From positions 62,001 to 126,000 of the forward strand of contig NZ_JAERVK010000004.1 in NCBI RefSeq assembly GCF_016745425.1: a stretch of 64,000 nt of DNA. Reading direction: 5' to 3'. Positions 16,210 through 25,573 of the stretch are shown here, one piece after another (position 1 is the stretch's first letter; each line of letters starts with the position of its first letter). The translations under genes were made by a program, and so were the position numbers. The notes under the pieces were generated by a model. That model searched no databases. It was given only the letters and a program-made list of their open reading frames with translations, and was not told the origin of the DNA. This stretch comes from Candidatus Methylomicrobium oryzae (GTDB lineage Bacteria > Pseudomonadota > Gammaproteobacteria > Methylococcales > Methylomonadaceae).

Positions 16210-17781
16210 ATGACGGAAACGATATTACAAAGCTGGCAGCATAGCTGGCCCGAAATCAAATCCACCCAGCCCCTGGAAACGGGCGCCGGCGTAATCGACC
16301 AGAGCGCCTTCAACACGATCGAAGTCGATAACCTTTTCGAAGCGGTCAATCATTGCTCGACCACGGTCGGACAGGCGTTTTTGTACCGTTCGCTGTCCCG
16401 CCCGCTGGACGACATCCGACTTCTCAAAGCGAAGCAGGAAGCCGCCGCGGAAATCGGTCGGAATCCGGCGCTCCGGGAAGTGCTTGAAAGTATCGTTCAG
16501 CATGCGGCCGATACCGAAAAAAATCTGTACATGCTGCTGTACGCCGAGTTTGTCGGTTCGTTCGGCTCGGCGCGCGGCGCGCATGAAATCGAAGGCTACG
16601 GCTATGCGCAATACAGAAGCGGCGTACGCTTCATGCTCGATCTGGTCGACCGGATTCGGCAAATCGAAGCGCCTCAGAGCCCTTTCCTGAACACCGTGTT
16701 CGATAAAATCCACCGTTTCGCGGCCAGCCGCGATTACTCGCTGATAGCGGGCCCGGTCTATGTGACCGAAGGGGTGATCCAATCGAAGGAAGAAAAGCAA
16801 GGCTGGTTTCCGGTTTCGGTCATTTTCAAGCCGCGCCTGTTCAAGCCGCTGATTTTCGCCATGCTGGCTTTCATTCTGGGGCTGCTGCCGATGGCGATGA
16901 GTATCACCACGCCTGCGCAGATTATTTTCTTCGCCCCCCTGTTCCTGGTTTATTTCCCGATCGTCGGCGGCTACGACCGCGACAATTGCATCATCCCGCT
17001 GCGCAACCGATTCCGAAGCTCCCCAGAGGTCGGCGAAGCGCTGGACGCGCTCGGGCAATTGGACGAACTGCTGTCTTTCGTCAAATTCTCCGCAGCGTTC
17101 GGCAGCGAGACGACACTGCCTGCCCTGGTCGACGCGCCGCATCACCGGATCAATCTGGCTGCCGCCAAAAACCCGGTGCTCGGCAAGGCGAATCCGAATT
17201 ATGTCGCGAACGATTTCGTGCTCGATGACGACAAGCTGGTCTTGATCACCGGTCCGAACAGCGGCGGCAAGACCGCTTTCTGCAAAACAATCACCCAAAT
17301 CCAGCTGCTCGCGCAGATCGGCTGCTATGTGCCGGCCAGGGCTGCGACGCTGACCGTCGCGGACCGGATCTTCTACCAGGCGCCGGAAATCAGCCATCTG
17401 GTCGACGGCGAAGGCCGCTTCGGCACCGAATTGAAACGGACCAAGGACATTTTTCTGGCCTCGACCTCGAAAAGTCTGGTCGTGCTGGACGAGATGTCCG
17501 AAGGCACCACGTTCGAGGAAAAAATGGAATCGTCGATCAACGTCCTGACCGGCTTTTACCGGAAAGGCAACAGCACCGTGCTGATCACGCACAACCACCA
17601 ACTGGTCGATCACTTCATCGCCCAAGGCATGGGCATCGCCAAACAAGTCGAATTTGCGCATGAGGCGCCGACTTACCGGCTGATTCCGGGCATTTCGCGG
17701 GTCAGCCATGCCGACCGGGTCGCCAAGAAAATCGGCTTTTCAAAGGAAGATATCGACAACTATCTGGCAGGATCGTCATGA
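16210..17781 (+). CDS. MutS-like ATPase with membrane segments, no mismatch-binding domain
   Basis: A 523-residue protein with the MutS core and ATPase domains only. Walker A is GPNSGGKT (about residues 347-354), Walker [12 protein letters not shown] (about 424-434), and VLITHNH is the ABC-type switch. The middle has two hydrophobic stretches (about 213-250, [17 protein letters not shown] and [17 protein letters not shown]), so it is probably membrane-anchored. The mismatch-recognition Phe-X-Glu domain of MutS1 is absent, as is the Smr nuclease of MutS2. I chose the ATG at 16210, six bases after GAGAGA; an open frame extends to 16039 without homology. It overlaps purT by ATGA (17778-17781), so the two are translationally coupled. 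Its role is unknown; mismatch repair is unlikely. Confidence 0.85.
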   Translation: MTETILQSWQHSWPEIKSTQPLETGAGVIDQSAFNTIEVDNLFEAVNHCSTTVGQAFLYRSLSRPLDDIRLLKAKQEAAAEIGRNPALREVLESIVQHAADTEKNLYMLLYAEFVGSFGSARGAHEIEGYGYAQYRSGVRFMLDLVDRIRQIEAPQSPFLNTVFDKIHRFAASRDYSLIAGPVYVTEGVIQSKEEKQGWFPVSVIFKPRLFKPLIFAMLAFILGLLPMAMSITTPAQIIFFAPLFLVYFPIVGGYDRDNCIIPLRNRFRSSPEVGEALDALGQLDELLSFVKFSAAFGSETTLPALVDAPHHRINLAAAKNPVLGKANPNYVANDFVLDDDKLVLITGPNSGGKTAFCKTITQIQLLAQIGCYVPARAATLTVADRIFYQAPEISHLVDGEGRFGTELKRTKDIFLASTSKSLVVLDEMSEGTTFEEKMESSINVLTGFYRKGNSTVLITHNHQLVDHFIAQGMGIAKQVEFAHEAPTYRLIPGISRVSHADRVAKKIGFSKEDIDNYLAGSS

Positions 17782-18980
17782 AAATAGGCACCGCATTATC
17801 GAACAGCGCCACTAAGGCCCTTTTGCTCGGCAGCGGCGAACTGGGCAAGGAACTGGTCATTTCGCTGCAACGCTACGGCGTCGAGGTGATCGCCGTGGAC
17901 CGCTACCCCGATGCGCCGGCGATGCACGTCGCGCACCGCAGCCATGTGATCGACATGACCGACGGCGAGGCGGTCAAAAAAATCATCGCGCTTGAAGCGC
18001 CCGATTACATCATTCCGGAAATCGAAGCGATCGCGACCGACGCGCTGGCCGAGATCGAACAGGAAAGCCACAGTACGGTCGTCCCGAATGCGCGCGCCAT
18101 TCAACTCACGATGAACCGCGAAGGCATCCGCACGCTCGCCGCTGAACAGCTTCAGCTGCCGACCTCCGCTTACGCGTTTGCGGAAAGTTTTGCTGAGCTT
18201 AAACACGCCGTCGAGCAAAAAATAGGCTATCCTTGTTTTGTCAAGCCGACCATGTCGTCCTCGGGCAAGGGCCAGTCGATGGTCAAAAGCCCGGAAGAGC
18301 TGGAAGCGGCCTGGAACTACGCGAAGGCCAGCGGCCGGGTCGATACCGGCAAAGTGATCGTCGAATCCAAAATCGACTTCGACTTCGAGATAACCCTGCT
18401 GACCGTGCGCGCACTGAACCCGAACGGCGAGATCGAAACCCGTTTTTGCGAGCCGATCGGCCACCGGCAGGAACACGGCGATTACCGCGAAAGCTGGCAG
18501 CCGCAGCCGATGACGCCGGCCGCCATCGGGGCGGCTCAGGAGATTGCACTGAAAGTCACCGGGGCGATCGGCGGACGCGGCCTCTTCGGCGTCGAGCTGT
18601 TCGTGAAAGGCGACAATGTCTGGTTTAGTGAAGTGAGTCCCAGACCGCACGACAGCGGCATGGCTACAATGATTACTCAACAGCAGAACGAATTCGAGCT
18701 GCATGCGCGCGCGATCCTTGGCCTGCCGGTCAACACGAGCCTCTTGAGAAGCGGCGCGAGCGCGGTCATATTGAGCAGGATAGAAGCTGAAGATGTGGTT
18801 TATGAAGGACTTGATGCCGCACTGAACGTTCCGAGCAGCGAAATTCGCCTGTTCGGCAAGCCGCGCGCCTTGGTCAACCGGCGGATGGGCGTGGCGCTCG
18901 CCAGTGCGGAAACAATTGAAAAAGCAACTCAAAAAGCGGTGAAAGCCGCGAGCTTGGTTAGTATTAATGCAAAACAATAA
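17778..18980 (+). CDS. purT: Formate-dependent phosphoribosylglycinamide formyltransferase
   Basis: A 400-residue ATP-grasp enzyme that formylates GAR using formate and ATP, the folate-independent form of purine step 3. It has the N-terminal Rossmann-like motif [12 protein letters not shown], the ATP-grasp stretch [17 protein letters not shown], and the C-terminal [14 protein letters not shown]. Length matches E. coli PurT (392). Its start overlaps the stop of the MutS-like gene. In a one-carbon-metabolising organism, use of free formate for purines is sensible, but that is inference. Confidence 0.96.
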   Translation: MKIGTALSNSATKALLLGSGELGKELVISLQRYGVEVIAVDRYPDAPAMHVAHRSHVIDMTDGEAVKKIIALEAPDYIIPEIEAIATDALAEIEQESHSTVVPNARAIQLTMNREGIRTLAAEQLQLPTSAYAFAESFAELKHAVEQKIGYPCFVKPTMSSSGKGQSMVKSPEELEAAWNYAKASGRVDTGKVIVESKIDFDFEITLLTVRALNPNGEIETRFCEPIGHRQEHGDYRESWQPQPMTPAAIGAAQEIALKVTGAIGGRGLFGVELFVKGDNVWFSEVSPRPHDSGMATMITQQQNEFELHARAILGLPVNTSLLRSGASAVILSRIEAEDVVYEGLDAALNVPSSEIRLFGKPRALVNRRMGVALASAETIEKATQKAVKAASLVSINAKQ

Positions 18981-18991
18981 AAGGGGGAGCC

Positions 18992-19600
18992 ATGCTGAGA
19001 TGGATCACAATCCTAATCACCCTAAGCGTGTCCGGCGGCGCGCTAGCCGACATCTATAAATATGTCGACAGTGCGGGACGCACCTACTACACCAATATCA
19101 AACCCAGACCTGCCAGCAGCGGCCTGTACCGGCGCATCATGGAAACGAAGCCGCATTATATGCGGCCCGCTCCGGCAATGGCCGGTTACCGGAACTATTT
19201 CGGCCAGAACAAGCATAAATTCAGAGATCTGATCAACGAGGCCGCCTACCGCCATCAGGTCGACCCCAAACTGGTCCATGCGGTGATCCAGACCGAATCG
19301 GCCTATAACGCCGGCGCAGTTTCCTCGGCCGGCGCGGTCGGCCTGATGCAGCTGATGCCGGACACCGCCCGGCGCTACGGCGTGGACGACCGTCGCGACC
19401 CGCTTCAGAACGTCGACGGAGGCACCCATTATCTACGCGACCTGATCGAAATGTTCAGCCCGAATCTGGAACTGGCCGTGGCGGCTTACAATGCCGGCGA
19501 AGGCGCGGTGATCAAATACAATTACTCGATCCCTCCATATCCTGAAACCCAAAACTACGTCAAGCAGGTTTTGGCGGCTTATAACCGTTCATCCCTGTAA
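18992..19600 (+). CDS. Lytic transglycosylase with DUF4124-like N-terminus
   Basis: A 202-residue exported protein. The signal peptide (ITILITLSVSGGALA) is followed by IYKYVDSAGRTYYTNIKP, the DUF4124 pattern, and a Slt-type goose-lysozyme-like domain. That domain has the catalytic Glu in HAVIQTESAYN, followed by GAVGLMQLMP and AVAAYNAGEGAV. It should cleave peptidoglycan glycan strands to 1,6-anhydro-muropeptides in the periplasm. A ribosome site (AAGGGGGAG) precedes the ATG, 11 bases after purT, so it may be co-transcribed. It is a close paralogue of the gene at 44819-45568 in its catalytic domain. Confidence 0.92.
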   Translation: MLRWITILITLSVSGGALADIYKYVDSAGRTYYTNIKPRPASSGLYRRIMETKPHYMRPAPAMAGYRNYFGQNKHKFRDLINEAAYRHQVDPKLVHAVIQTESAYNAGAVSSAGAVGLMQLMPDTARRYGVDDRRDPLQNVDGGTHYLRDLIEMFSPNLELAVAAYNAGEGAVIKYNYSIPPYPETQNYVKQVLAAYNRSSL

Positions 19601-19702
19601 GCCGCGCAATATAACCTGCGCTGCAGGCAGATAATATATTGCTTTTCCAATAACGGTATACGTCGAGCCTGAGCGGCACCCAGGCCGTTAAGTTGATGGA
19701 GC

Positions 19703-19767
19703 GTAGGGTGATAAGCGAAGCACATCCACCGTATGATCGCCGGATGCGCTTCGCTTATCCGGCTTAC
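19703..19767. repeat. REP-like inverted repeat
   Basis: The arms 19703-19727 and 19742-19767 are imperfect reverse complements sharing ATAAGCGAAGC and CATCC. The outer ends are GTAG and TTAC. It lies between convergent genes (the lytic transglycosylase and the aldolase) in a 227-base gap and may help end both transcripts. Sequences of this type are frequent in many gammaproteobacterial intergenic regions. Confidence 0.75.
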
Positions 19768-19827
19768 ACAATATCTTAACGGCATGGGTCGTCATCCCCA
19801 TTAGACAGAACCTTACCGCCTCTCTAA

Positions 19828-20466
19828 TTACCGGTCTTCGGATAAATCCGCCAGCGCCCAGGCGCAGGCCAAACTCCGCGCCATCTGCCAGCAGGCAATC
19901 TCCGGCGTCCTGCCGTACGTCAACAATCCATCGAGGTGGCCCCGCATCACGATAATGCCCCGTTCCGGATTCGTTTCAGCAATCGCGCTGACCGCCTGGG
20001 CCATCGCCGGCGTGCCGTAGGCAATCGCTTCCGCCACGCAGGTGAGCCCCAAGGTCTCGGCATGCCGCCAGATTTCAGGGCTATGCCCGTGCGCGACACA
20101 GCCCACCTTCGGCGCCGCACGATAGATCGCCGCATGCGTGAGGGCTTCCGAAGACGGCGGCAGCGGGCCTTCGGCCTGCAGGTAATTTTCTTCGGGACGC
20201 GCCTGCCGGACATAAGCATAATGGTCGGCTGTCAGATGCGGCAAATGGCCGGTTTGGGTGCCGGTCACCCAAAAACTCTCGCCGTTCAGCCGCAGACTGA
20301 GATTACCGTAGCTCAGACCGTCATAGCGGGCATCGTCCTGCCCGATTACGCCGATCCGCCACAACAGATTGCGCCAGGCGTTCAGCTCGGCAAATTCCGC
20401 TACGTTTCGAGACGGCGCAACCCGATAATCCAGACGGTATTTGATCACGCCTTCCCGTTCACTCAT
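19828..20466 (-). CDS. Class II aldolase/adducin-type protein
   Basis: A 212-residue class II aldolase-fold protein. Zinc-ligand candidates are the HGH in VAHGHSPEIW and the His in MRGHLDGLLTYG. GNLSLRL and SSEALTHAAIY match the substrate- and phosphate-binding regions of the fold. MtnB (methylthioribulose-1-phosphate dehydratase) and fuculose-phosphate aldolase are relatives; there is not enough to choose between them. The ATG at 20466 overlaps the stop of the upstream cytochrome gene (ATGA), which fixes the start, although the frame is open to 20484. The coupling to a periplasmic cytochrome gene is odd for a cytoplasmic sugar enzyme. Confidence 0.82.
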   Translation of the reverse strand: MSEREGVIKYRLDYRVAPSRNVAEFAELNAWRNLLWRIGVIGQDDARYDGLSYGNLSLRLNGESFWVTGTQTGHLPHLTADHYAYVRQARPEENYLQAEGPLPPSSEALTHAAIYRAAPKVGCVAHGHSPEIWRHAETLGLTCVAEAIAYGTPAMAQAVSAIAETNPERGIIVMRGHLDGLLTYGRTPEIACWQMARSLACAWALADLSEDR

Positions 20467-21302
20467 GGTGCCGATCTTGCGCATGCTTCCGAAGATTCAA
20501 CTTTCATCGCATCCAAATATCCCGCGATGCGCCCAATCATCCGCTGACGTTCCGCTTCCGGCAACAGGCGGGCCAAAGGCGGCATAGCCGTGCCGGGCTT
20601 GATGCGGCTCGGCGAATCGATCCAGGCTTTCAGATCGGGCTCCTGCCAGCGGCATAGGGCGCGGATCAGATCGACCGGATATTTTTTACCGCCGATGCCG
20701 CGAATGTTGTGGCAGGTCAGGCAGTATCCCTTGGTTTCCGCAAAACCTTGCTCCAGCGTGGAGGAGGTGCGAGCGGGAAGCAGCGCCCGATCTTCGCTTT
20801 TACTGTGCCATTCGACTGCGGTGACCTGGTAAGGCCAGCCATAAGCTCCCTGGCGCAAGAGCTCCGGCACCTCCCTATTATCCCAGATGAGATAATACGG
20901 GCCGAGCGGGATTTTACGCTCGTTTTGGCTGCTGTTGTCGACGGTGAAAGGCGCGCCATCGGAGCGGGCAAAGGCCAGAAAAGCGCGGTATTTTTTCAGT
21001 TGCGGACCCGAGATAACAGAGCGGTAGCCGTCCTTGGCGAGAAACACGATCTCCGCTTCTTCCGACACCCGGCGGCCGCCGAACCAGTGCGCCAAAAGCC
21101 CGTCGACCGGCAACGCCATATATTCAACCAGCTTCTGCCGCTCGTGCGTCGATTCATGCGGTTCGACGACGGTCACCTTTCGGCTCGGCAGAGCAGATTG
21201 TCTCGACAAATCGGCCGGCGGCGGCAGTTCTACGGCTCCGGCCTTTCCGAAAACGGTTATTGCCAGAAAAACTGCCAGAATAAATTTCAAATGGTACGCC
21301 AT
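20463..21302 (-). CDS. Exported c-type cytochrome with an N-terminal extra domain
   Basis: A 279-residue exported protein with one haem c site. The signal peptide is MAYHLKFILAVFLAITVFGKAGA. Residues about 50-180 form a domain without Cys (FLAKDGYRSVISGPQLKKY, then PLGPYYLIWDN, then GWPYQVTAVEW) that reminds me of the molybdopterin-binding sulphite-oxidase fold, although the cofactor Cys is missing. The C-terminal 90 residues are a class I cytochrome c: CLTCH starts at residue 194 and GTAMPPL provides the likely axial Met. It should be a periplasmic electron carrier or an electron-accepting domain. It is coupled to the class II aldolase gene downstream. Confidence 0.85.
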   Translation of the reverse strand: MAYHLKFILAVFLAITVFGKAGAVELPPPADLSRQSALPSRKVTVVEPHESTHERQKLVEYMALPVDGLLAHWFGGRRVSEEAEIVFLAKDGYRSVISGPQLKKYRAFLAFARSDGAPFTVDNSSQNERKIPLGPYYLIWDNREVPELLRQGAYGWPYQVTAVEWHSKSEDRALLPARTSSTLEQGFAETKGYCLTCHNIRGIGGKKYPVDLIRALCRWQEPDLKAWIDSPSRIKPGTAMPPLARLLPEAERQRMIGRIAGYLDAMKVESSEACARSAP

Positions 21303-21757
21303 CGGTTATTCGCCCTCAAAAACAAGAATATTCCGATTGTAGCAAGCAAATAATCCCGGCGCCGCTAATAATCATTTTAAAGGACTCCTGATTATTGCTC
21401 CGTCTCGGACGATTTCTTCCTTGTGGATCGTCCGGGGAAAGAAATCCCGTCAAATTTCCCTTCATTCCCATCCTTTCGTCTATCCTGCCCTATCTCGGCC
21501 ATTCTGAATCGCCGGACAGACCGTCAATGAGCTTATGCACGCTATCGTACAGAACTATCCCTGATTTATGGGTACAGTCATTATCTGACTATACGCGAGA
21601 TGTTGATTTTTGTTTTCTCACTGTTGCAAATTCATCATTTCCGTTAATTGAAACATAAGTTAGATGCTCCTGCTAAGAGGATGATCTTTCTCTTAGGGCC
21701 TCAAGGCGCCACGCGGCGATTTTAAAACGTTTCTTAAGCCTCATTAAGGAGAAGACC
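21303..21757. other. Divergent regulatory gap between two cytochrome genes
   Basis: A 455-base gap between the divergent cytochrome genes. A small hairpin (CTAAGAG 21673-21679, CTCTTAG 21690-21696) lies about 60 bases before the next start codon, in the probable 5' leader. The stretch 21600-21660 is AT-rich and is a plausible promoter zone, but I cannot name clear -35 and -10 boxes. An open frame at 21395-21658 shows no homology. Confidence 0.45.
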
Positions 21758-23287
21758 ATGACGTCCAAGAAGATAATGAAAATATCGTCGGGGCTGATAC
21801 TGCTGGGCGGCTGTTTTGCCGCGACTGCCCAAACTCAGGGCGAGAAACGGCTGTTTGACGCCATCTTCGACGCGCAGACGCCGCGCACGGTTCAAAGCGA
21901 CAGGCCCGAACAGCAAAAGACCGAGCACGACCGTTCGGATATGTTCACTCCGAACAAACCTTCGCCGCTGTCCCCGACGTTCAAGGGCCAGCCCAAAAGC
22001 GGCAGGATCTCGGGCTTCGATTTTTACCGCGATCCGTTAAACGCGGACCAGCCCATGCAAAAGCCCGAAGACATCATGAAAAAAGAAATCGGCGGTAAAA
22101 CCGACGTAATGAATGCGCAAAAACAACTGCTGGAGCAACGCTATAACCTCAACGTCAAGACCGATCCGGCGGCCAAGATGTCGCGCGGCAAACCCTTGGC
22201 GGTGGGCCCTACGGCAAAGCTACCTTCCGGCATGACTTGGGAGAAGCTCGGCGAAGCGACGCCCGAGGAAATCAGGACGCAAGGCATCTTCCCTTACCCG
22301 TCGCTACCGCATCCGTTGCAGTCGAACGGCGGCCAGGTATTTCCGAAAATGCAGATCGACATGTTTCCGCGGCTTGAGCGCTTCGATGTCGATTTCGACC
22401 TACCCGAAGCGTTCCTGCCCGAGTTCCCGCCGGCAATATTCCTGAACAACCGGCCGGAACTGGGCGACGTATCGCGCGGCGAGGTGGTTTCGATCAACAA
22501 TTATTATCGCCTGTTCAAGGACATCCTGACGCCGGTGCAGTTGGACGGCTTGAGACTGCTGGTGACGCCGTTTCCGCAAGAGGAATTCAACCCGACCGAC
22601 GACCGCAAAAGTAAGGAACCCAGCCTCGGCGTGACTTGTTTCGACTGTCACGTGAACGGTCATACCACCGGCCAGTTCCATTTGAGTCCGGATATCCGGC
22701 CGCAGGAACGGCGCTTCCGGCTCGATACCACCAGTCTTAGGGGCATGTTCAACCAACAAATTCACAGCTCCAAACGCAGCTTGCGCTCGGTGGAGGATTT
22801 TACCGAGTTCGAACAGCGCACCGCGTATTTCAACGGCGACGAGATTCATGCGATCAAAAAAGGCATGAACATCCTTGATCGCATCCCGGTCAGCCACATG
22901 GCGCAGATGCAGAACATGCTCGATTTCCCGCCTGCGCCGAAACTCGATCCGGGCACCGGCAGGCTGGACCCGGCCAAAGCCACCGAAAGCGAGGCGCGCG
23001 GCGAGAAAATCTTTTTCGGCAAAGGCCAATGCTCGAACTGCCATATGCCGCCGACTTATCTCGATCACCAAATGCACGATTTGCATATCGAGCGCTTCGT
23101 GAACGAGCCGGGCGACGGTGCGATCAAGACGTTTACATTGCGCGGCATCAAGGATTCGCCGCCTTACATGCACGACGGACGTGCGCTGACGCTGGAAGAT
23201 ACCGTCGAGTTTTTCAACATCGTGCTGCAACTGAAACTGAATACGCAGGAAAAACAGGATTTGGTGGCGTTTATGAGGCAGTTGTAA
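21758..23287 (+). CDS. Di-haem cytochrome c peroxidase-like protein
   Basis: A 509-residue exported protein with two haem c motifs, CFDCH (from residue 294) and CSNCH (from residue 425). The C-terminal segment PPYMHDGRALTLEDTVEFFN (Met471) is characteristic of the bacterial di-haem peroxidase/MauG superfamily. The N-terminus has a signal-like stretch (ISSGLILLGGCFAATAQ). Residues about 30-280 are a long polar region that classical peroxidases (about 330 residues) lack. The strong site AAGGAG precedes the ATG. It is transcribed alone, divergent from the single-haem cytochrome gene. Activity could be H2O2 reduction or oxidation of a protein or small substrate; the sequence does not decide. Confidence 0.87.
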   Translation: MTSKKIMKISSGLILLGGCFAATAQTQGEKRLFDAIFDAQTPRTVQSDRPEQQKTEHDRSDMFTPNKPSPLSPTFKGQPKSGRISGFDFYRDPLNADQPMQKPEDIMKKEIGGKTDVMNAQKQLLEQRYNLNVKTDPAAKMSRGKPLAVGPTAKLPSGMTWEKLGEATPEEIRTQGIFPYPSLPHPLQSNGGQVFPKMQIDMFPRLERFDVDFDLPEAFLPEFPPAIFLNNRPELGDVSRGEVVSINNYYRLFKDILTPVQLDGLRLLVTPFPQEEFNPTDDRKSKEPSLGVTCFDCHVNGHTTGQFHLSPDIRPQERRFRLDTTSLRGMFNQQIHSSKRSLRSVEDFTEFEQRTAYFNGDEIHAIKKGMNILDRIPVSHMAQMQNMLDFPPAPKLDPGTGRLDPAKATESEARGEKIFFGKGQCSNCHMPPTYLDHQMHDLHIERFVNEPGDGAIKTFTLRGIKDSPPYMHDGRALTLEDTVEFFNIVLQLKLNTQEKQDLVAFMRQL

Positions 23288-23329
23288 GTTGTAGGGTGAT
23301 CAGAATCTGAGGGGTAATGGCGTTAAGTT

Positions 23330-23440
23330 TACCCCCGAGAGTTGCAAAGCTTGCTTTGCAGCTGACGGCTGATTGATAAAGCAAGCTTTGTCACTCCATG
23401 AAGAAACCTGATTCCGACTTGTTCGGAGTTTCTTTAACTT
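23330..23440 (-). repeat. Two-hairpin repeat family R2, copy B
   Basis: Read on the minus strand, this has the same order of parts as 6795-6905: GTCGGAATCAGG, hairpin 1 (23374-23394) and hairpin 2 (23341-23361, GTTGCAAAGCTTGCTTTGCAG on the plus strand less its first base). The arms show compensatory-looking changes between the copies. Confidence 0.75.
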
Positions 23441-23495
23441 AACCGACATGAAGCCGCTTTCTTTCATCGTCCCGGCAGATGAAAATGCGCAGGAT

Positions 23496-23575
23496 GTGCC
23501 GACGACTGCAGGGATGCCACCAACTAAAGGGTAGTCTATGGACAGAGATAGGGCAACGCAGGAGCAGTTGCCGAC
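23496..23575. repeat. Dispersed repeat family R1, copy B
   Basis: GCCGACGACTGCAGGGATGC followed by a CCACC...GGGTAG segment and TCTATGGACAGAGA matches 309-360 with few differences. GCAACGCAGGAGCAGTTGCC follows, as in copy A. Confidence 0.75.
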
Positions 23576-23802
23576 GTTAGGAAGCGCAATCTTACAGGGT
23601 ATCGATCGCGAACGATCCCTTGAAGGGTACTCGATGCGCTTCACGTTGTTCAGCACATCCTACTGGGTATTTTCACGGTAACGGCACTGACCTGAGGATT
23701 CGGCTCCCGATAATTTGCCGAGATCGATGGTGAGCTACAGCCGATAAGGAGAGAATTGGTACACCTTCAAATCCGGTCACCGGGCCATTCGGTCACGTCC
23801 CT

Positions 23803-23857
23803 GTAGGCGCGGCTTCAGCCGCGATAGCGCCCTCATCGCGGCTGAAGCCGCGCCTAC
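23803..23857. repeat. Double-hairpin palindromic repeat (GTAGG...CCTAC ends)
   Basis: Two perfect 23-base arms (23803-23825, 23835-23857) separated by 9 bases. Each arm is self-complementary (GCGGCT TC AGCCGC). The ends are GTAGG and CCTAC, as at 5366-5421, but the core sequence is unrelated. Confidence 0.9.
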
Positions 23858-23962
23858 ACAGTCGGACTTTGGGTCCTCATTTTTCCGGTAACCCCCTCAC
23901 AGCATTGCCCAACACGAAGACCATCAACCCGAAACGAAAATGCTCTAAAGCGAGGAAATGGG

Positions 23963-24925
23963 TCAATTGCCTATTACGCCTTTCGCCTGCACATCGGCAT
24001 GATAGGAGGAACGAACCAGCGGCGCGCTAGCGACCTGTTCGAAGCCCATGCGTCTGGCTCTTTCGCCGAATTCGTCGAATTCGGCCGGCGACACATAGCG
24101 CTTGACCGGCAGATGCGCCTTGCTGGGCTGCAGGTACTGGCCGAGGGTCAGCATCGTGCAACCGTGGTCGAGCAGGTCCTGCATCACTCGGTACACTTCT
24201 TCCGGCTCTTCGCCGATCCCAAGCATCAAGCCGGATTTGGTCGGCGTCTCGGGCCGTGCTTTTTTATAGCCTTCGAGCAATTTCAGCGAACCCGCATAAT
24301 CGGCGCCCGGCCGGGCCTGCTTGTACAGCCGCGGCACCGTTTCGAGGTTGTGATTGAACACGTCGCAAGGCTGAGCCGCGAGAATCGCGATCGCTTTGTC
24401 CATGCGTCCCCGAAAATCGGGCACCAGAATCTCGATCTTGGTCTTCGCGGATCGCTCTCTGATTTCCTTGATGCAATCGGCGAAATGACCTGCGCCCCCG
24501 TCACGCAGATCGTCGCGGTCGACCGAAGTGATCACCACGTAATTCAGCGCCAGCGCCTTGACCGCCTCGGCCAACTGGCGAGGTTCGTTCGGGTCGAGCG
24601 GCAGGGGCTTGCCGTGCGCGACGTCGCAGAACGGGCAGCGGCGTGTGCAGAGGTCGCCCATGATCATGAAGGTCGCGGTGCCGTGCTGAAAGCATTCGCC
24701 CAGATTCGGACAGGCGGCTTCTTCGCAGACCGTATGCAGATTGTGCTCGCGCAGCAGCCGTTTGACCCGGGTCACTTCCTCGCCCGCGGAAAGCTTGATC
24801 CTGATCCATTCCGGCTTGCGCAGCGGCGCATCGCCCGTTTCGACCTTGACCGGAATCCGCGCGAGTTTTTCGGTATTGCGTTGATGCGTTTCCGGCGTGG
24901 CCCGGGAAGGTGCTTGGTAAGTCAT
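23963..24925 (-). CDS. lipA: Lipoyl synthase
   Basis: A 320-residue radical SAM enzyme that inserts two sulphurs into protein-bound octanoyl groups. It has both iron-sulphur motifs: the auxiliary cluster Cys in [12 protein letters not shown] and the radical SAM cluster [20 protein letters not shown] and MLGIGE are also typical. Length matches E. coli LipA (321). Its start overlaps the stop of lipB by ATGA (24922-24925), so the two are coupled and together make lipoate de novo on 2-oxoacid dehydrogenases and the glycine cleavage H protein. Confidence 0.97.
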   Translation of the reverse strand: MTYQAPSRATPETHQRNTEKLARIPVKVETGDAPLRKPEWIRIKLSAGEEVTRVKRLLREHNLHTVCEEAACPNLGECFQHGTATFMIMGDLCTRRCPFCDVAHGKPLPLDPNEPRQLAEAVKALALNYVVITSVDRDDLRDGGAGHFADCIKEIRERSAKTKIEILVPDFRGRMDKAIAILAAQPCDVFNHNLETVPRLYKQARPGADYAGSLKLLEGYKKARPETPTKSGLMLGIGEEPEEVYRVMQDLLDHGCTMLTLGQYLQPSKAHLPVKRYVSPAEFDEFGERARRMGFEQVASAPLVRSSYHADVQAKGVIGN

Positions 24926-25530
24926 GATGGCAGTTTTTCCGTCAGTATTTGGAGAAGCCGTTCGGCCAGCTCATCGAAATCGACCGCAACACCGAGGTCA
25001 GCCAGTTGCGTGACTTCGAGCCCGGCATAGCCGCAGGGATTGATGAATTTGAACGGCGTCAAATCCATCGCGTTATTCAAACTGAGCCCATGATAACAGC
25101 AGTTGTTCCGGATCCGTATTCCGATCGAGCCGATTTTTTTGCCGTCCACATAGACGCCCGGCGCTTCGGGCCGCGCGAGGGCATGGATGCCGTAATGGGC
25201 GAGCACGGCGATCATCGTTTGTTCGAGCAGCGTCACCAACGGGCGTACGCCGAGTTCGCGGCGCTTGATGTTCAGTAAGGGGTAAACGACCAATTGGCCG
25301 GGACCGTGGTAAGTCACCTGCCCGCCCCGATCGCACTGAACGACCGGAATCGGGCCGGTGTTCAGCAAATGCTCGCGTTTGCCGTTCAATCCGAGCGTAT
25401 AAACGGGCTTATGTTCGACGATCCAGATTTGATCGTCCGTCTCCGGCGTTCTGTCCAGGGTGAAGCGCTGCATGGCTTGCCAGACCGTTTCATAGTCCTG
25501 TAAGCCGAGCTGTCTGATCGTAATCGACAT
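24922..25530 (-). CDS. lipB: Octanoyl-ACP:protein octanoyltransferase
   Basis: A 202-residue LipB that moves octanoate from ACP to apo-lipoyl domains. It has the [18 protein letters not shown] motif, the active-site Lys in [12 protein letters not shown] and the Cys in [10 protein letters not shown]. Length is normal. It is followed by overlapping lipA and preceded at 43 bases by ybeD, the same order as in E. coli (dacA-ybeD-lipB-lipA, with a regulatory gene between lipB and lipA in E. coli that is missing here). Confidence 0.97.
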   Translation of the reverse strand: MSITIRQLGLQDYETVWQAMQRFTLDRTPETDDQIWIVEHKPVYTLGLNGKREHLLNTGPIPVVQCDRGGQVTYHGPGQLVVYPLLNIKRRELGVRPLVTLLEQTMIAVLAHYGIHALARPEAPGVYVDGKKIGSIGIRIRNNCCYHGLSLNNAMDLTPFKFINPCGYAGLEVTQLADLGVAVDFDELAERLLQILTEKLPS

Positions 25531-25573
25531 GAGAAAAAGACAAATGGCTTTCGCCTTGCGCCTTCAGCCTGAC

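Larger units (their letters stand above)
23288..23962. other. Gene-free repeat cluster
   Basis: A 675-base gap between convergent genes. It contains, in order, R2 copy B, R1 copy B, a shared ATTTTCACGGTAAC segment (about 23669) and a double-hairpin palindrome. Open frames here are shadows of the repeats. It is the densest repeat site of the window. Confidence 0.75.

Noticed and set aside
17796-18977. Long minus-strand frame antisense to purT
   Set aside because: A shadow of a high-GC gene; the plus-strand frame has clear ATP-grasp motifs.
21395-21658. An 87-residue frame in the gap before the di-haem gene
   Set aside because: No homology, no ribosome site, and a composition like intergenic DNA.
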